64,000 nt of DNA from assembly GCA_017893485.1 (NCBI GenBank), contig CM030363.1, forward strand, positions 85,267,730-85,331,729, given 5' to 3'. Positions within the stretch are counted from its first letter, which is position 1; every line of letters starts with the position of its first letter. The stretch is from Hemerocallis citrina (taxonomy: Eukaryota > Streptophyta > Magnoliopsida > Asparagales > Asphodelaceae). Positions 1-11,900 of this stretch are shown piece by piece. A program made the translations under genes and the position numbers. The notes beneath the pieces are model-generated. The model was given only the letters and a program-made list of their open reading frames with translations. It searched no databases and had not been told where the DNA came from.

Positions 1-395
1 TGCCGAAGCGTTGGACATCCGAGCCGTGCCATTGAGATAAGTTCATAGCCTGGGTTAGGGGTGAACATACATTCACAGCCGGGGTAGCGACGAATGTAGG
101 CTGTAATACTGGACAATTCCAAGCCGGAAAAGTGGCGAACCGGACCGGTATCGCCAGGGCCAGAGGTTGATAGGCAAGTGTGGAAGCAAATTTTATCTTT
201 ACCTAAAGTGATTAGAGTAAGGCTAGGATTAGAATGACATATTAAGGGGTTGAAAAATTGCATTAGTCCTAGCAGACTATAGTTGGTGTTGTACCTTCCA
301 GTCGTAGGGATACATTTTCGGCACTCATGAATGAGCCATCGGCTCGTATCTCGATCTGTTAATTCCCAAAGTTTTACCAGAGTAAGGTACGGGAG
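1..395 (+). mobile_element. Left part of Tekay-type LTR B, split by element A
   Basis: This stretch has no gene. Its last bases (aaggtacgggag) match the start of the 52-bp repeat unit that resumes at 12362, so it is the left side of the target into which element A inserted. Phrases such as 'gttcatagcc...gggttaggggtgaac' recur in altered form near 12650. The element B sequence therefore runs from before the window to 13698 with A removed. It is assigned to a Tekay-type LTR because its right end (13600-13698) resembles the LTR end at 59820-60156. The left boundary lies outside the window. Confidence 0.6.
391..395. repeat. Left target-site duplication of element A (GGGAG)
   Basis: GGGAG directly precedes the TG of the left LTR and recurs directly after the CA of the right LTR at 12362-12366. 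A 5-bp duplication is normal for Ty3/gypsy integration and shows that both outer ends of A are intact. Confidence 0.93.
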
Positions 396-1871
396 TGTAA
401 CGCCCCGAATCCCAAATACACCGAATTCGAGATGTTCTATAGGATCTTTTCACTTTCTTTAGTACAATTTTACAGGGAAATTAAAATTTTCATCATACAT
501 CAGAGATTACATCAATGTTACACTTTTTCTTTTGCACAGCGGAAATAAAATTTACAACAATTGAATAAAAGTACAACAGCATGATATAATCTTTAAGCAT
601 CCATTCTTCTTTAATCTTTAACATGACATTTACCTACATATAAGACTGTGGGTACGTCAGTTTATTCAACCGACGAACATTATACACGGCCATCCTCTCT
701 ATGCCCTGAAATAGTTTAACTTAACTTTTCATATTTAGCAAACACAAACTTGTCACATTCAAACTAAAGGGACTACCCTATTGATGTCGTGTTGTGATTG
801 TGCACTTAATCCTTAATGCATTTATTTATGTTACATGACACTAATGCGCACTTGTTCGGATTCTATGCATCCCATACTACATAGGTCCGAGGGCAAGCCC
901 TTATTCGTTCTTCATCTTTATAGGGTTCAATCCCCCGTTATGATTTAATCTACTACTGTAATTACGGTAAGTATCCTAGATGTTATCTGACCTACGAACT
1001 CATGTTTAGGCACTCTGGAGTAGTATCCTCATCCAGACGCATCATGGGAATTCCTGGGATACGCTCTCACCAAAAACATGACACCACCCGTAGTCTTCAA
1101 ACATCCCACGAGCGTCGCCACTGGGACGGTACTCTGGAGCAGTATCCTCACCCAGACTCGTCATGGGAATTCCTGGGATACGCTCTCGCCGCTACCCATG
1201 GCCCTCATACTCAGTGTTTTTCTCTTACTTTCATCACATCTTCACTATGCACTAGTCCTTAGTTTTATTAAAAATCATGAACAAAATTAATCTCTAGAGT
1301 TAGCCTCTCCATCAACCGGACTTATTCATTCATTTCATCTTGAACAACCTTGGTCTAATTTCATTTTATTTCATTTCTCGATGCACTCTATATCAAATTT
1401 CATTTCACAATCTTCAACTCATAAAATTTTCCATGTCGAGTTCTCAAACTCACATGTACATTCTCTTTCAATTCATGATTCCTGACTTTGTTCACAAGTC
1501 CATAATTACACAAAAATTGCATATACTTATTAATTGTCGCATCATGATAATTTCACATTACTAAATAATGTACACACTTCATATTGTTCCACAAGTGAAG
1601 AAATAATCGCATCATAACCACATTTCTTTTTTGCCAAATCCATACTTAAGGTTCCAATTCCACTTATTCTTTCAAATTATAATCTCTTATCAATAATCTA
1701 TATAAACTCATATGTCTATATATGCATTTTGACTCCAAACCATAGTTAAATTTATTCAAATAATACCCAAATCATTCTTATAGAATTCCTTACATTTTTA
1801 TGAGAATTACCATATTTTTTCCACATTTTTTGGACATCTAGAACTCCCAAAAAAAATATTTTTTATATATG

Positions 1872-1948
1872 CCGATAGCAAGAATCGAACCCAAGCACAA
1901 CGGAAAGAGAGCCAAGAGCACCCGCCGCATGGCCGAACTGTGCTAGCG
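1872..1948 (-). other. tRNA-like module 1 in left LTR of A
   Basis: On the minus strand an A-box-like TAGCACAGTTCGG is followed by a B-box-like GGTTCGATTC about 54 nt later. The outer 7-mers CGCTAGC and GCTATCG can pair at six of seven positions, like an acceptor stem. This is probably a decayed tRNA or SINE-derived piece, not a working tRNA gene. The copy in the other LTR is near 10484-10555. Confidence 0.4.
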
Positions 1949-2033
1949 ATATGAAGGGGGCGAATTCAGTATATGTGCTTTCGGGTCGAAGTTATATATA
2001 TATATTCAAATGGTGAAAAAATGTTGTGAACAC

Positions 2034-2105
2034 AGGGTTCGAACCGCTCACTCCAGAGAAGCCAACCGCGGTCAGTGACCGCCTGAGCTAGTAGCTCGGG
2101 TTGTC
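2034..2105 (-). other. tRNA-like module 2 in left LTR of A
   Basis: On the minus strand TAGCTCAGGCGG fits the Pol III A-box at 11 of 12 positions. GGTTCGAACCC fits the B-box at 10 of 11 and starts 45 nt later, the spacing of an intron-less tRNA gene. Stem pairing is poor, so a tRNA-derived relic is more likely than a tRNA. The copy in the other LTR is near 10645-10715. Confidence 0.45.
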
Positions 2106-3756
2106 ACACTACCCAATAAAAACCCATATGTTTCATATTCGTACTGTTTAAAAGAACAACTCGATGTTCAAATTAACTAGTTTCATATTGCCTTTATAAA
2201 ACTACTGGAAAATTCCAGATTAAATCTCCTTTACCTGATCTTCATAACAGCAAGTATAAAATAATTTTTTGTACTAAAAACGTAATTTTTCCACACAATT
2301 TAATAAATTGTTCATTAAGACTACCATATCTTTTATTTTCGACATTGAATAATCAAATAATCCTCTAATCCCTTTTTATTCACAAATTTCCTTATGATAA
2401 CTCACTGTTATTAATTCTTATTCAACAACACATACATTTTTGGATTTATCCATACCCATATCAACATGAATGTCTATTAGCACATGAATAGGTAAACTCA
2501 AAACTACCAATTTTTGAGTGGTTCTTCTTTAATGATAACAAAATAATTTCATTTGTTCATCTACGTCACAAAGTATACTACTACTAATTAATTATCATAA
2601 TTACAACTCAATCATTCAAGAAAACTCTCTTTTCAAATTAAAGTGTGCCATTTTCTTAATCAATTTCATGCTTCAACCATACAATTTACAAGCGATCTAA
2701 TTGGAAATTTTCATGCATCATGCTAGCAATATTCCACCATCATTCATTCAAACTAATAATCATGGAGAATTCTATATACAATTTAATTTCATGCTAGAAT
2801 TTCACACAAGTTAATCACATCATTTCAATCGATTCATACACTAACTCTTCAATTTAAGTGTGATCTTATTAGTATTTTTCATGCATAGTGTTGGTAATTA
2901 AAACTAGCATAGATTCCTACATTAGAAATATGAAAGTTTTACCCACCTTGAATGGAGAGAACTAAACAACACAAGCCTTGCAAATGAAAGCACCACCTCC
3001 TAGCCAAAAGCGCGCACAAGCTCCAAGCCTCCTAGCACAAACCGAATGCTCCCCTTTGTGATAGCCGGCCACTCCAAGCAAGCAAAACCCACACAAACTC
3101 TCTATCTTTTATAACTCACACTATTACTACAATAATACTATAGCTTGGAAATATAATTTGCATATGAAAATAGCCATGAGAGGGGGGGTATTTATACTAG
3201 AGAATGGGTGAGATGGAGGGCCAAGATTGAGTGGTTGGTTGTAGAATGAAGGGCCTAGATCAAAGTAGGAGTTAGAAAAACTACCCACATCCATAAAACT
3301 ACCTCCATGATCACCATGACAAAAATCAAATCTCCCTCCAAAAGAATGCATCCCGGCCTCAAAAGAAGAGTGTGCATTGCACGTGTACGTGTAGTGCACG
3401 TGCATGCAACTAGGCCAAAAATTTGTACATTTTTAATTTGTATAAAAATAAATTAGTTAAAAAAGTCTTCTACATGACAAGTTTAATTAAAAGAGATTAA
3501 TCCATGGGCTTTCTTTTTGGGCCAAAATGGTTTATTAAGAATAAATAAAATACATTTTTGGGCTTTTTAAGAAAAGGCTTTTTCATTAAATTAAAATAAG
3601 GCTTTAAGGAAAGGCTTTTTGTACAAAATAATTTGAGAACACCTAATTAAATATTTATACACATCATTATAAAAATAATTCAACCCAAAATATTGCACGT
3701 GCACACTACGTGCAAAATAAATAATTTTTCATTAATTGAAAAATCAGGGTATTACA

Positions 3757-3769
3757 GCACTCCCTCCTT
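3757..3769 (-). other. Polypurine tract of element A
   Basis: Read on the minus strand this is AAGGAGGGAGTGC directly before the 3' LTR. It is the expected primer for plus-strand DNA synthesis. Confidence 0.8.
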
Positions 3770-3861
3770 AGAATAGTTCCGTCCCCGGAACTACAATCAA
3801 GAGCGAGAAAAACAGACAAAATACAACACACACAACAAGAACAAAAGATACAAAAATACAA

Positions 3862-6800
3862 TCAAGCAAAAAGCTCAGGATAGTCCTTCAACATCCTCTC
3901 CTCAGATTCCCAAGTAGCCTCTTCAACCAAGTGGTTTCTCCAGACTACCTTGACCATCGGTATCGTCTTATTCCTCAAGACTTTCTTTCGACGATCAACA
4001 ATCTCAACAGGAGACTCGATGTAATTCAGGTCTAACTGCAAACCTTCCGGCACTTCAGGCAAATGATGACTCGGATCTGGAATATAACCTCTCAGCATAA
4101 ACACATGAAAGACATTGTGCACCTTAGACAACTCTTCCGGTAATTCAAGCCGGTAAGCAGTTTTCCCGATCCTTTTCAATATCTTGTACGGGCCTATAAA
4201 CCTCGGGGCTAACTTCCCGCCTTTGCCAAAACGAACCACACCTTCACTGGGCGATACCTTCAGAAAGACAAAGTCACCAACCTCAAACTCAAGGTCCCTT
4301 CTCCGGTTGTCTGCATAGCTTTTCTGCCTGCTCTGAGCTTCCACCAACCTTTTCCTGATCAGATCAATCTTCTCAGAAGTTTGCTGTACAAGCTTCGGAC
4401 CAAACAACTGACGCTCCCCTACTTCATACCAACAAACAGGAGTCCTGCACTTCCTGCCATACAGAGCTTCGTACGGCGCCATCCCAATACTGGCCTGAAA
4501 ACTGTTGTTATAGGCAAATTCCACCAAAGGTAAATGCCTTTCCCAACTGCCTCCAAAGTCTAGTATACAACACCGAAGCATATCCTCAAGAATACGGTTG
4601 ACTCTCTCGGTCTGCCCATCGGTTTGCGGATAAAAAGCAGTGCTGAAATCTGTCTTGGTACCCAAAGCTATCTGAAGACTCCTCCAGAAATGCGAAGTAA
4701 ACCGTGCATCTCGATCAGACACAATAGTCGAAGGAATGCCATGAAGTCGGATAATCTCACCAACATACATCTCAACCAACTTGTCCATCGAAGCAGTGAG
4801 TTTCATCGCCAAAAAGTGAGCGGACTTGGTCAGTCGATCGACTATAACCCAAATTGCATCATTGCCTTTAGAAATCTTAGGCAATCCCGTGATGAAATCC
4901 ATACTGATGTTATCCCACTTGCATTCCGGAATAGGTAACGGCTGTAATAGACCTCCGGGTCTCTGATTTTCGGCTTTGACTTGCTGACAAACCTCACACT
5001 TCGCGACAAATTCAGCCACATCCCGCTTCAAACCTGACCACCAGAAATGCTGTTTAATGTCCTTGTATATCTTAGTACTCCCAGGATGTACAGACAAAAG
5101 AGTAGCATGTGCCTCCTGAAGAATACTCTCTTTCAGGTCCGCCTGGTTTGGAACGCACAGTCTATCTCCGAACCACAGCACTCCATCCCTGATTTGAAAT
5201 CCGGGCAACCTGCCAGCACTAACCTGCTCCTTCATCTCCAAGATATCAGCATCAACCTCCTGACTTGCAATGATCCTTGTATTCAAAGTAGGCTGAAGCC
5301 TCAACTGAGCCAAGGATGCTCCTAATCCTTGCAAGACAACTTCAATACCTGCTCGATCCAACTCCTCAATCAGATGCCTCTGAGTTGTAATCAAACTGGC
5401 CAAACTGCTCTTGCGACTAAGTGCATCAGCAACAACATTAGCCTTTCCAGGATGATACTTGATCTCAGGTCGCATATCCTCGAGCACTTCCAACCATCTC
5501 CGCTGCCTCAGATTGAGATCCCTCTGCTGATATATATACTTCAAGATCTTATGATCCGTGTACATGTTCAACTTCTCACCGTACACGTAGTGCCTCCATT
5601 GCTTCAGGGCAAAGATAATCGCAGCCAACTCCAGATCATGAGTCGGGTAATTTTTCTCATGCGGTCGTAGTTGCCTAGACCCATAAGCGATTACTCTTCC
5701 TTCTTGCATTAAGACACAACCAAGCCCCCGATGTGAAGCATCGCTATAAACATCATACTCAACACCTGCTCTAGGCAAAGCCAAAATAGGTGCAGTAGTC
5801 AGTCTATTTTTCAACTCCTGAAAACTCGCCTCACATTGCTCAGTCCACTTGAAGCTCACATTCTTCTTGGTCAGTCCAGTAAGCGGTACAGCTATCTGAG
5901 CATAACCTTGAATGAATCTCCTGTAATATCCAGTCATCCCAAGGAAACTTCTGACTTCCTTCACTGTAGTAGGCCTAGCCCAATCTCTCACTGCCTCTAT
6001 CTTCTGAGGGTCAGTTGCCACTCCCTCCTTAGAAAGGATGTGACCTAGGAATGCCACTTCAGATTTCCAGAAATCACATTTGGATAACTTGGCATACAAC
6101 TTCTGCTCTTCCAACTTCTGCAAAACTGCTGCCAGATGCTCGGTGTGCTCCTCCTCTGACTTGGAGTACACGAGGATATCGTCGATAAATACCACGACGA
6201 AAGAATCAATAAACGGCCTCAGAACTCTGTTCATCAAGTCCATGAAGATTGCGGGTGCATTCGTCACTCCGAATGGCATAACTAAGAATTCGTAATGCCC
6301 ATGCCGAGTTCTAAATGCAGTTTTGTGCACATCTTCAACTTTCACTCGAACTTGGTGGTAACCTGATCGAAGATCTATTTTGGAGAATACAGCTGCTCCT
6401 TGTAGACGATCGAACAAGTCATCAATTCGAGGAATAGGATACTTATTCTGAACAGTGACCTTATTCAGCTCCCGGTAATCGATACACATTCTCATCGATC
6501 CATCCTTCTTCTTTACCAAAAGCACTGGTGCTCCCCAAGGTGACGCACTAGGTTGAATAAAGCCTTTCTCCAACAGTTCCTCAATCTGCCGTTTCACCTC
6601 ATCCTGTTCCACTGGAGCCATCCTATACGGTGCCTTAGAAATGGGTGCACTTCCCGGTTGAACAGTGATGCTGAACTCTACATCACGATGCGGAGGTAAC
6701 CCAGGAAAATCTTCCAAGAACACAGTCGGATAGTCCCGAACCACAGAAATCCCTTGCACTTCCACAGGAGTCTCTTCCTTGCGGATAGTTGCCACCAGCT

Positions 6801-6903
6801 TAGAACACTTCTGCTTCCCTTGGAACGTGACTTCAGGTCCACCTGGAGCCTTCACTGTCACCGTCTTGGTCTTACACTCGATGCTTGCACTGTACACCGA
6901 CAT
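3862..6903 (-). CDS. Tekay-type pol: RT-RNase H-integrase-chromodomain
   Basis: This is an open frame of 1013 codons for the catalytic part of a chromovirus polyprotein, which copies element RNA to DNA and integrates it. RT spans about residues 115-290 with the catalytic FIDD at 239-242. RNase H starts near residue 380 with D388 in YSDAS. The integrase zinc site is H599, H606, C636 and C639, and the DDE triad is D669, D730 and E766 (in YPQTDGQTE). A GPY module (RFIGPYKI) follows. The C-terminus (from about residue 955, with [17 protein letters not shown]) is a group II-type chromodomain, which targets integration to marked heterochromatin. The ATG is only the first one after an in-frame TAG at 6904-6906. 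The frame continues in phase upstream into protease, so this is the long 3' part of a broken polyprotein, not a natural start. Confidence 0.93.
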   Translation of the reverse strand: MSVYSASIECKTKTVTVKAPGGPEVTFQGKQKCSKLVATIRKEETPVEVQGISVVRDYPTVFLEDFPGLPPHRDVEFSITVQPGSAPISKAPYRMAPVEQDEVKRQIEELLEKGFIQPSASPWGAPVLLVKKKDGSMRMCIDYRELNKVTVQNKYPIPRIDDLFDRLQGAAVFSKIDLRSGYHQVRVKVEDVHKTAFRTRHGHYEFLVMPFGVTNAPAIFMDLMNRVLRPFIDSFVVVFIDDILVYSKSEEEHTEHLAAVLQKLEEQKLYAKLSKCDFWKSEVAFLGHILSKEGVATDPQKIEAVRDWARPTTVKEVRSFLGMTGYYRRFIQGYAQIAVPLTGLTKKNVSFKWTEQCEASFQELKNRLTTAPILALPRAGVEYDVYSDASHRGLGCVLMQEGRVIAYGSRQLRPHEKNYPTHDLELAAIIFALKQWRHYVYGEKLNMYTDHKILKYIYQQRDLNLRQRRWLEVLEDMRPEIKYHPGKANVVADALSRKSSLASLITTQRHLIEELDRAGIEVVLQGLGASLAQLRLQPTLNTRIIASQEVDADILEMKEQVSAGRLPGFQIRDGVLWFGDRLCVPNQADLKESILQEAHATLLSVHPGSTKIYKDIKQHFWWSGLKRDVAEFVAKCEVCQQVKAENQRPGGLLQPLPIPECKWDNISMDFITGLPKISKGNDAIWVIVDRLTKSAHFLAMKLTASMDKLVEMYVGEIIRLHGIPSTIVSDRDARFTSHFWRSLQIALGTKTDFSTAFYPQTDGQTERVNRILEDMLRCCILDFGGSWERHLPLVEFAYNNSFQASIGMAPYEALYGRKCRTPVCWYEVGERQLFGPKLVQQTSEKIDLIRKRLVEAQSRQKSYADNRRRDLEFEVGDFVFLKVSPSEGVVRFGKGGKLAPRFIGPYKILKRIGKTAYRLELPEELSKVHNVFHVFMLRGYIPDPSHHLPEVPEGLQLDLNYIESPVEIVDRRKKVLRNKTIPMVKVVWRNHLVEEATWESEERMLKDYPELFA

Positions 6904-7236
6904 CTAATCAATGCCAATGATAACATCGACTCCCAAGATAGTCAGCTCGATCAGATCAATGCCAAAGATTCGATCTCCAATCACAATCTCGCAATCAGCA
7001 TAATACCGATCAGTGGTTAAAGTTTCCCCTAACGGAGTAGCTACTGCTAAGATCTTGCCTGGAAAAATCTTCGGTTCAACTCCCAACACTTTAGCAAATC
7101 TAGGAGACACAAATATATGAGAGGATCCAGTATCAAACAATACGACAGCTTTCATTCCATTAAGATATAGTTCGCCTGTTACATAATACACACCATTACA
7201 TAACAGTCTCACTAAACACGGGAAAAGAAATGACAA
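6904..7236 (-). pseudogene. Retropepsin-like protease fragment of element A
   Basis: The translation holds the aspartic protease active-site motif VLFDTGSSHIFVS and the downstream ILGVDVIIGID stretch typical of gypsy proteases. It ends in a TAG (6904-6906) where related elements have the tryptophan of a GMDW-like motif. The next codons continue in the same frame into the RT ORF, so one nonsense change separates protease from RT. The upstream side is also damaged. The gag frame runs past its TAA (7323-7325) into linker-like residues GRVFTLTEADAEEA and another stop near 7247, while protease is in a different phase. The reported start is a TTG and has no biological weight. Protease would cleave the Gag-Pol polyprotein. 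Confidence 0.85.
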
Positions 7237-7322
7237 AAACTCTAAACACCAGCCCTCGTACCAGAGATGACCTGATCTGCCTCCTCAGCATCAGCTTCCG
7301 TCAAGGTAAATACTCGCCCTGA

Positions 7323-8245
7323 TTAGTACGGCCTCTTCCCAGCCTGCTGCGCTGGTGCGTTGCTATTTCCGCTCTGTAGTTTGGGACAGTGAGATTTGTA
7401 ATGCCCCGTTTCACCACAGTTGTAGCAAGTCACCGCAGAAGGTCTCACCACATTGTTTCCAGGTCCTCCAGCTACACTAATAGCGTTCGCCCCTGTCGGT
7501 TTGAACCTCTGTGCAGATGGTTGTCCCTTGAAACTCCCCGAATGTGCAGGCCTCTTACCAGACTGCCAGTTGTTCCTCCGGTTCTGAACAACATGGAATT
7601 GCTCCATATCCGCCTCCGTTGCTGCCGCCCTCTTGACCAGCTTATCGAATCGCCTGATACCAAGGGGTATCATACGAGATCTCAAGCTAGGCCTCAGACC
7701 ATGCTCAAACTTGCGAGCTTTCTTGGCCTCATCCATTACCAGCTCTGGAGCATACCTAGAGAGCTGAGTGAACTTGGTCTCATACGCTCTCACCGACATG
7801 CTGCCTTGCTGAAGCGACAGAAATTCCATCGCCTTCTTCTCCTGGACGTCGGAGGGGAAATAGTGACTGCGGAATTCTTCCAGAAATTCCTCCCAGCCAA
7901 GCAACAGACCTCCCATGGTCCTCTTCATGGATTGCCACCAAACCGCCGCATCCTTCTCCAGCTGCAAAGTCGCCAACTTGAGTTGCTACCCTCAGGGGTC
8001 TCCAATACCTCAAAGATCGTCTCCACTTGCCGTATCCAGTTGTCAGCCGCATCTGGATCTGACTTTCCCTCGAATACAGGTGGTTTCATTCTCTTGAACG
8101 ATTCCACCAGCTTAATCGCCTCGGGCACTGGATTCGCCGGCCCCCTTCCTTGGTTCATGGCCACTGCATTCAGCGTCTGGTAGACCCTTGCAAGTTCAGT
8201 CTCCAGATCCAACCCTTCCCCATTCCTAGCTCCTCTTCTTGGCAT
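7323..8245 (-). pseudogene. Gag of element A, frameshifted
   Basis: Gag forms the virus-like particle and binds element RNA. The likely start is the ATG at 8245 (MPRRGARNGEG). The capsid-like region includes KPPVFEGKSDPDAADNWI and, after the break, AAVWWQSM, FRSHYFPSDVQEKKAMEFLSL and QLSRYAPELV, all typical of chromovirus gag. Near the C-terminus is one CCHC zinc knuckle, CYNCGETGHYKSHC. The frame shifts at about 7976-7990, so the first part (to about 7985) and the second part (7976 to 7323) are in different phases. An open reading through both is impossible without frameshifting. The gag TAA lies at 7323-7325. An upstream in-frame ATG near 8287 exists, but the sequence before MPRR looks like leader. 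Confidence 0.88.
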
Positions 8246-8389
8246 ATTCTGATGCAAAAGATCCATCAAATTCGAAGTATATGACAAGAATTTAAACTAA
8301 CTTGCTTTTCATTGAATTCCAAAGTTTATACATTCGAATTTAAAAACATTTTTGACATCAGAATGGAAAATAACAGAAGCTAAGACAGT
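8246..8389 (-). other. Spacer between pre-gag ORF and gag
   Basis: This is AT-rich leader sequence of element A with no further motif that I recognise. Confidence 0.5.
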
Positions 8390-8815
8390 CTAACTCCTAC
8401 GGGTCCTCTTCGCTGCTCGAAGTTCTTCCCGCAGTTCTTCAACCTCATCTTTCAGCACATCAGTCAGGTTCTTCCTCTTCTCGAGTTCCCAAACCCGATG
8501 ACTGAGAACAGAATAGTCGTCCTTTCGCTTCGCCAGTTGAGCCTCCAAAACTCCAACTCTCTCCTTCAGGGTTTCCACTTGCCTCTGAAGAGAAGTCACA
8601 AGACCACTTGGAACTGGTACTTCTTCTTCGTCAGAAGAAGAATCATCAGATGAATCCGGAGGTGGGGTGATCTCTCGGGATTCAGGCCATTCTTCACCGT
8701 CAGAATTTGCTTGCCCAGGGTAGTACTCGTCCTCGGAATCTGCCTTTCCAGGATGGTACTCTTCCTCAATGATATGCCAGTCGTCGCCTCAAGCAGGGTC
8801 GAAGTGATCAGCCAT
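8390..8815 (-). pseudogene. Pre-gag acidic/coiled-coil ORF of element A
   Basis: An extra frame lies between the primer site and gag. From the ATG at 8815-8813 it reads about 141 residues with one in-frame TGA at the ninth codon, and ends just after TRRS. The N-terminal half is acidic with repeated EEYHPGKADSEDEYYPGQAN-like units, then a serine/aspartate/glutamate stretch. The C-terminal half (8390-8599) is a strong heptad coiled coil (LQRQVETLKERVGVLEAQL, DVLKDEVEELREEL) ending in basic KRTRRS. The acidic then coiled then basic layout, and its position before gag, suggest an accessory protein rather than random ORF. I do not recognise a family. Possible roles include Gag assembly, RNA binding or dimerisation, all inference. 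The early TGA suggests decay in this copy or a start further in. Confidence 0.6.
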
Positions 8816-8967
8816 CTTAGAAATAGAGAGGAAGAAGCATAAATCTTAGAGCAACACAAATGTAAGTCACTTACATTTAAATCTCTAGACTCGAACACAC
8901 ACTCTAATGTCCACTTCTAGGGTGTCGTTCCCTATAAATTTGTACAAGTGTGAAACCGTAGAAAGCG

Positions 8968-8981
8968 TGGCTCTGATACCA
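8968..8981 (-). other. Primer binding site of element A (tRNA-iMet)
   Basis: On the minus strand TGGTATCAGAGCCA lies 3 nt inside the 5' LTR. It is complementary to the 3' end of plant initiator methionine tRNA, the usual chromovirus primer. Confidence 0.92.
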
Positions 8982-8984
8982 CTC

Positions 8985-11900
8985 TGTAACGCCTCGAATC
9001 CCAAATACACCGAATTCGAGATGTTCTACAGGATCTTTTCACTTTCTTTAGTACAATTTTACAGGGAAATTAAAACTTTTTATCATACATCAGAGATTAC
9101 ATCAATGTTACACTTTTTCTTTTGCACAGCAGAAATAAAATTTACAACAATTGAATAAAAGTACAACAGCATGATATAATCTTTAAGCATCCATTCTTCT
9201 TTAATCTTTAACATGACATTTACCTGCATATAAGACTGTGGGTACGTCAGTTTATTCAACCAACGAACATTATACACGGCCATCCTCTCTATGCCGGAAA
9301 TAGTATAACTTAACTTTTCATATTTAGCTAACACAAACTTGTCACATTCAAACTAAAGGGACTACCCTATTGATGTCGTGTTGTGATTGTGAACTTAATC
9401 CTTAATGCATTTATTTATTTTACATGACACTAATGCGCACATGTTCGGATTCTATGCATCCCATACTACATAGGTCCGAGGGCAAGCCCTTATTCGTTCT
9501 TCATCTTTATAGGGTTCAATCCCCCGTTATGATTTAATCTACTACTGTAATTACGGTAAGTATCCTAGATGTTATCTGACCTACGAACTCATGTTTAGGC
9601 ACTCTGGAGTAGTATCCTCACCCAGACGCATCATGGGAATTCCTGGGATACGCTCTCACCAAAAACATGACACCACCCGTAGTCTTCAAACATCCCACGA
9701 GCGTCGCCACTGGGACGGTACTCTGGAGCAGTATCCTCACCCAGACTCGTCATGGGAATTCCTGGGATACGCTCTCGCCGCTACCCATGGCCCTCATACT
9801 CAGTATTTTTCTCTTACTTTCATCACATCTTCACTATGCACTAGTCCTTAGTTTTATTAAAAATTATGAACAAAATTAATCTCTAGAGTTAGCCTCTCCA
9901 TCAACCGGACTTATTCATTCATTTCATCTTGACCAACCTTGGTCTAATTTCATTTTATTTCATTTCTCGATGCCGGGGAGACTTAGCTACTCTATATCAA
10001 ATTTCATTTCACAATCTTCAACTCATAAAATTTTCCATGTCGAGTTCTCAAACTCACATGTACATTCTCTTTCAATTCATGATTCCTGACTTTGTTCACA
10101 AGTCCATAATTACACAAAAATTGCATATACTTATTAATTGTCGCATCATGATAATTTCACATTACTAAATAATGTACACACTTCATATTGTTCCACAAGT
10201 GAAGAAATAATCGCATCATAACCACATTTCTTTTTTGCCAAATCCATACTTAAGGTTCCAATTCCACTTATTCTTTCAAATTATAATTTCATATCAATAA
10301 TCTATATAAACTCATATGTCTATATATGCATTTTGACTCCAAACCATAGTTAAATTTATTCAAATAATACCCAAATCATTCTTATAAAATTCCTTACATT
10401 TTTATGAGAATTACCATATTTTTTCCACATTTTTTGGACATCTAGAACTCCCAAAAAAAATAATTTTTATATATGCCGATAGCAAGAATCGAACCCAAGC
10501 ACAACGGAAAGAGAGCCAAGAGCACCCGCCGCATGGCCGAACTGTGCTAGCGATATGAAGGGGGCGAATTCAGTATATGTGCTTTCGGGTCGAAGTTATA
10601 TATATATATTCAAATGGTGAAAAAAATGTTGTGAACACAGGGTTCGAACCGCTCACTCCAGAGAAGCCAACCGCAGTCAGTGACCGCCTGAGCTAGTAGC
10701 TCGGGTTGTCACACTACCCAATAAAAACCCATATGTTTCATATTCGTACTGTTTAAAAGAACAACTCGATGTTCAAATTAACTAGTTTCATATTGCCTTT
10801 ATAAAACTACTGGAAAATTCCAGATTAAATCTCCTTTACCTGATCTTCATAACAGCAAGTATAAAATAATTTTTTGTACTAAAAACGTAATTTTTCCACA
10901 CAATTTAATAAATTGTTCATTAAGACTACCATATCTTTTATTTTCGACATTGAATAATCAAATAATCCTCTAATCCCTTTTTATTCACAAATTTCCTTAT
11001 GATAACTCACTGTTATTAATTCTTATTCAACAACACATACATTTTTGGATTTATCCATACCCATATCAACATGAATGTCTATTAGCACATGAATAGGTAA
11101 ACTCAAAACTACCAATTTTTGAGTGGTTCTTCTTTAATGATAACAAAATAATTTCATTAGTTCATCTACGTCACAAAGTATACTACTACTCATTAATTAT
11201 CATAATTACAACTCAATCATTCAAGAAAACTCTCTTTTCAAATTAAAGTGTGCCATTTTCTTAATCAATTTCATGCTTCAACCATACAATTTACAAGCGA
11301 TCTAATTGGAAATTTTCATGCATCATGCTAGCAATATTCCACCATCATTCATTCAAACTAATAATCATGGAGAATTCTATATACAATTTAATTTCATGCT
11401 AGAATTTCACACAAGTTAATCACATCATTTCAATCGATTCATACACTAACTCTTCAATTTAAGTGTGATCTTATTAGTATTTTTCATGCATAGTGTTGGT
11501 AATTAAAACTAGCATAGATTCCTACATTAGAAATATGAAAGTTTTACCCACCTTGAATGGAGAGAACTAAACAACACAAGCCTTGCAAATGAAAGCACCA
11601 CCTCCTAGCCAAAAGCGCGCACAAGCTCCAAGCCTCCTAGCACAAACCGAATGCTCCCCTTTGTGATAGCCGGCCACTCCAAGCAAGCAAAACCCACACA
11701 AACTCTCTATCTTTTATAACTCACACTATTACTACAATAATACTATAGCTTGGAAATATAATTTGCATATGAAAATAGCCATGAGAGGGGGGGTATTTAT
11801 ACTAGAGAATGGGTGAGATGGAGGGCCAAGATTGAGTGGTTGGTTGTAGAATGAAGGGCCTAGATCAAAGTAGGAGTTAGAAAAACTACCCACATCCATA

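Larger units (their letters stand above)
396..3756 (-). repeat. 3' LTR of element A (left copy)
   Basis: The LTR begins tgtaacgccccgaatcc and ends gggtattaca on the plus strand, giving TG...CA ends. Its partner is 8985-12361. It holds a short internal duplication ('gcatcatgggaattcctgggatacgctctc' type units at about 1035 and 1155), two tRNA-like modules at 1872-1948 and 2034-2105, and a TATA-like box (TATAAATA on the minus strand, 3189-3196). Small ORFs in it (for example 1002-1262 and 3127-3405) recur in the other LTR only because the LTRs are copies, and they show no protein-like composition. Confidence 0.93.

Noticed and set aside
1002..1564. Overlapping small ORFs in the A LTR, repeated at 9591-10168
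   Set aside because: They repeat because the LTRs are copies. Two overlapping frames on the same strand and no protein-like composition or family motif.
2034..2105. Functional tRNA gene
   Set aside because: A- and B-boxes fit, but acceptor and T stems pair poorly, and it is part of the LTR in both copies.
3127..3405. 92-codon ORF, identical at 11732-12010
   Set aside because: Lies at the TATA box of the LTR on the minus strand and starts upstream of it. Identity is explained by the recent LTR duplication.
7389..8183. 264-codon plus-strand ORF
   Set aside because: Antisense shadow of gag, whose family motifs and zinc knuckle are on the minus strand.
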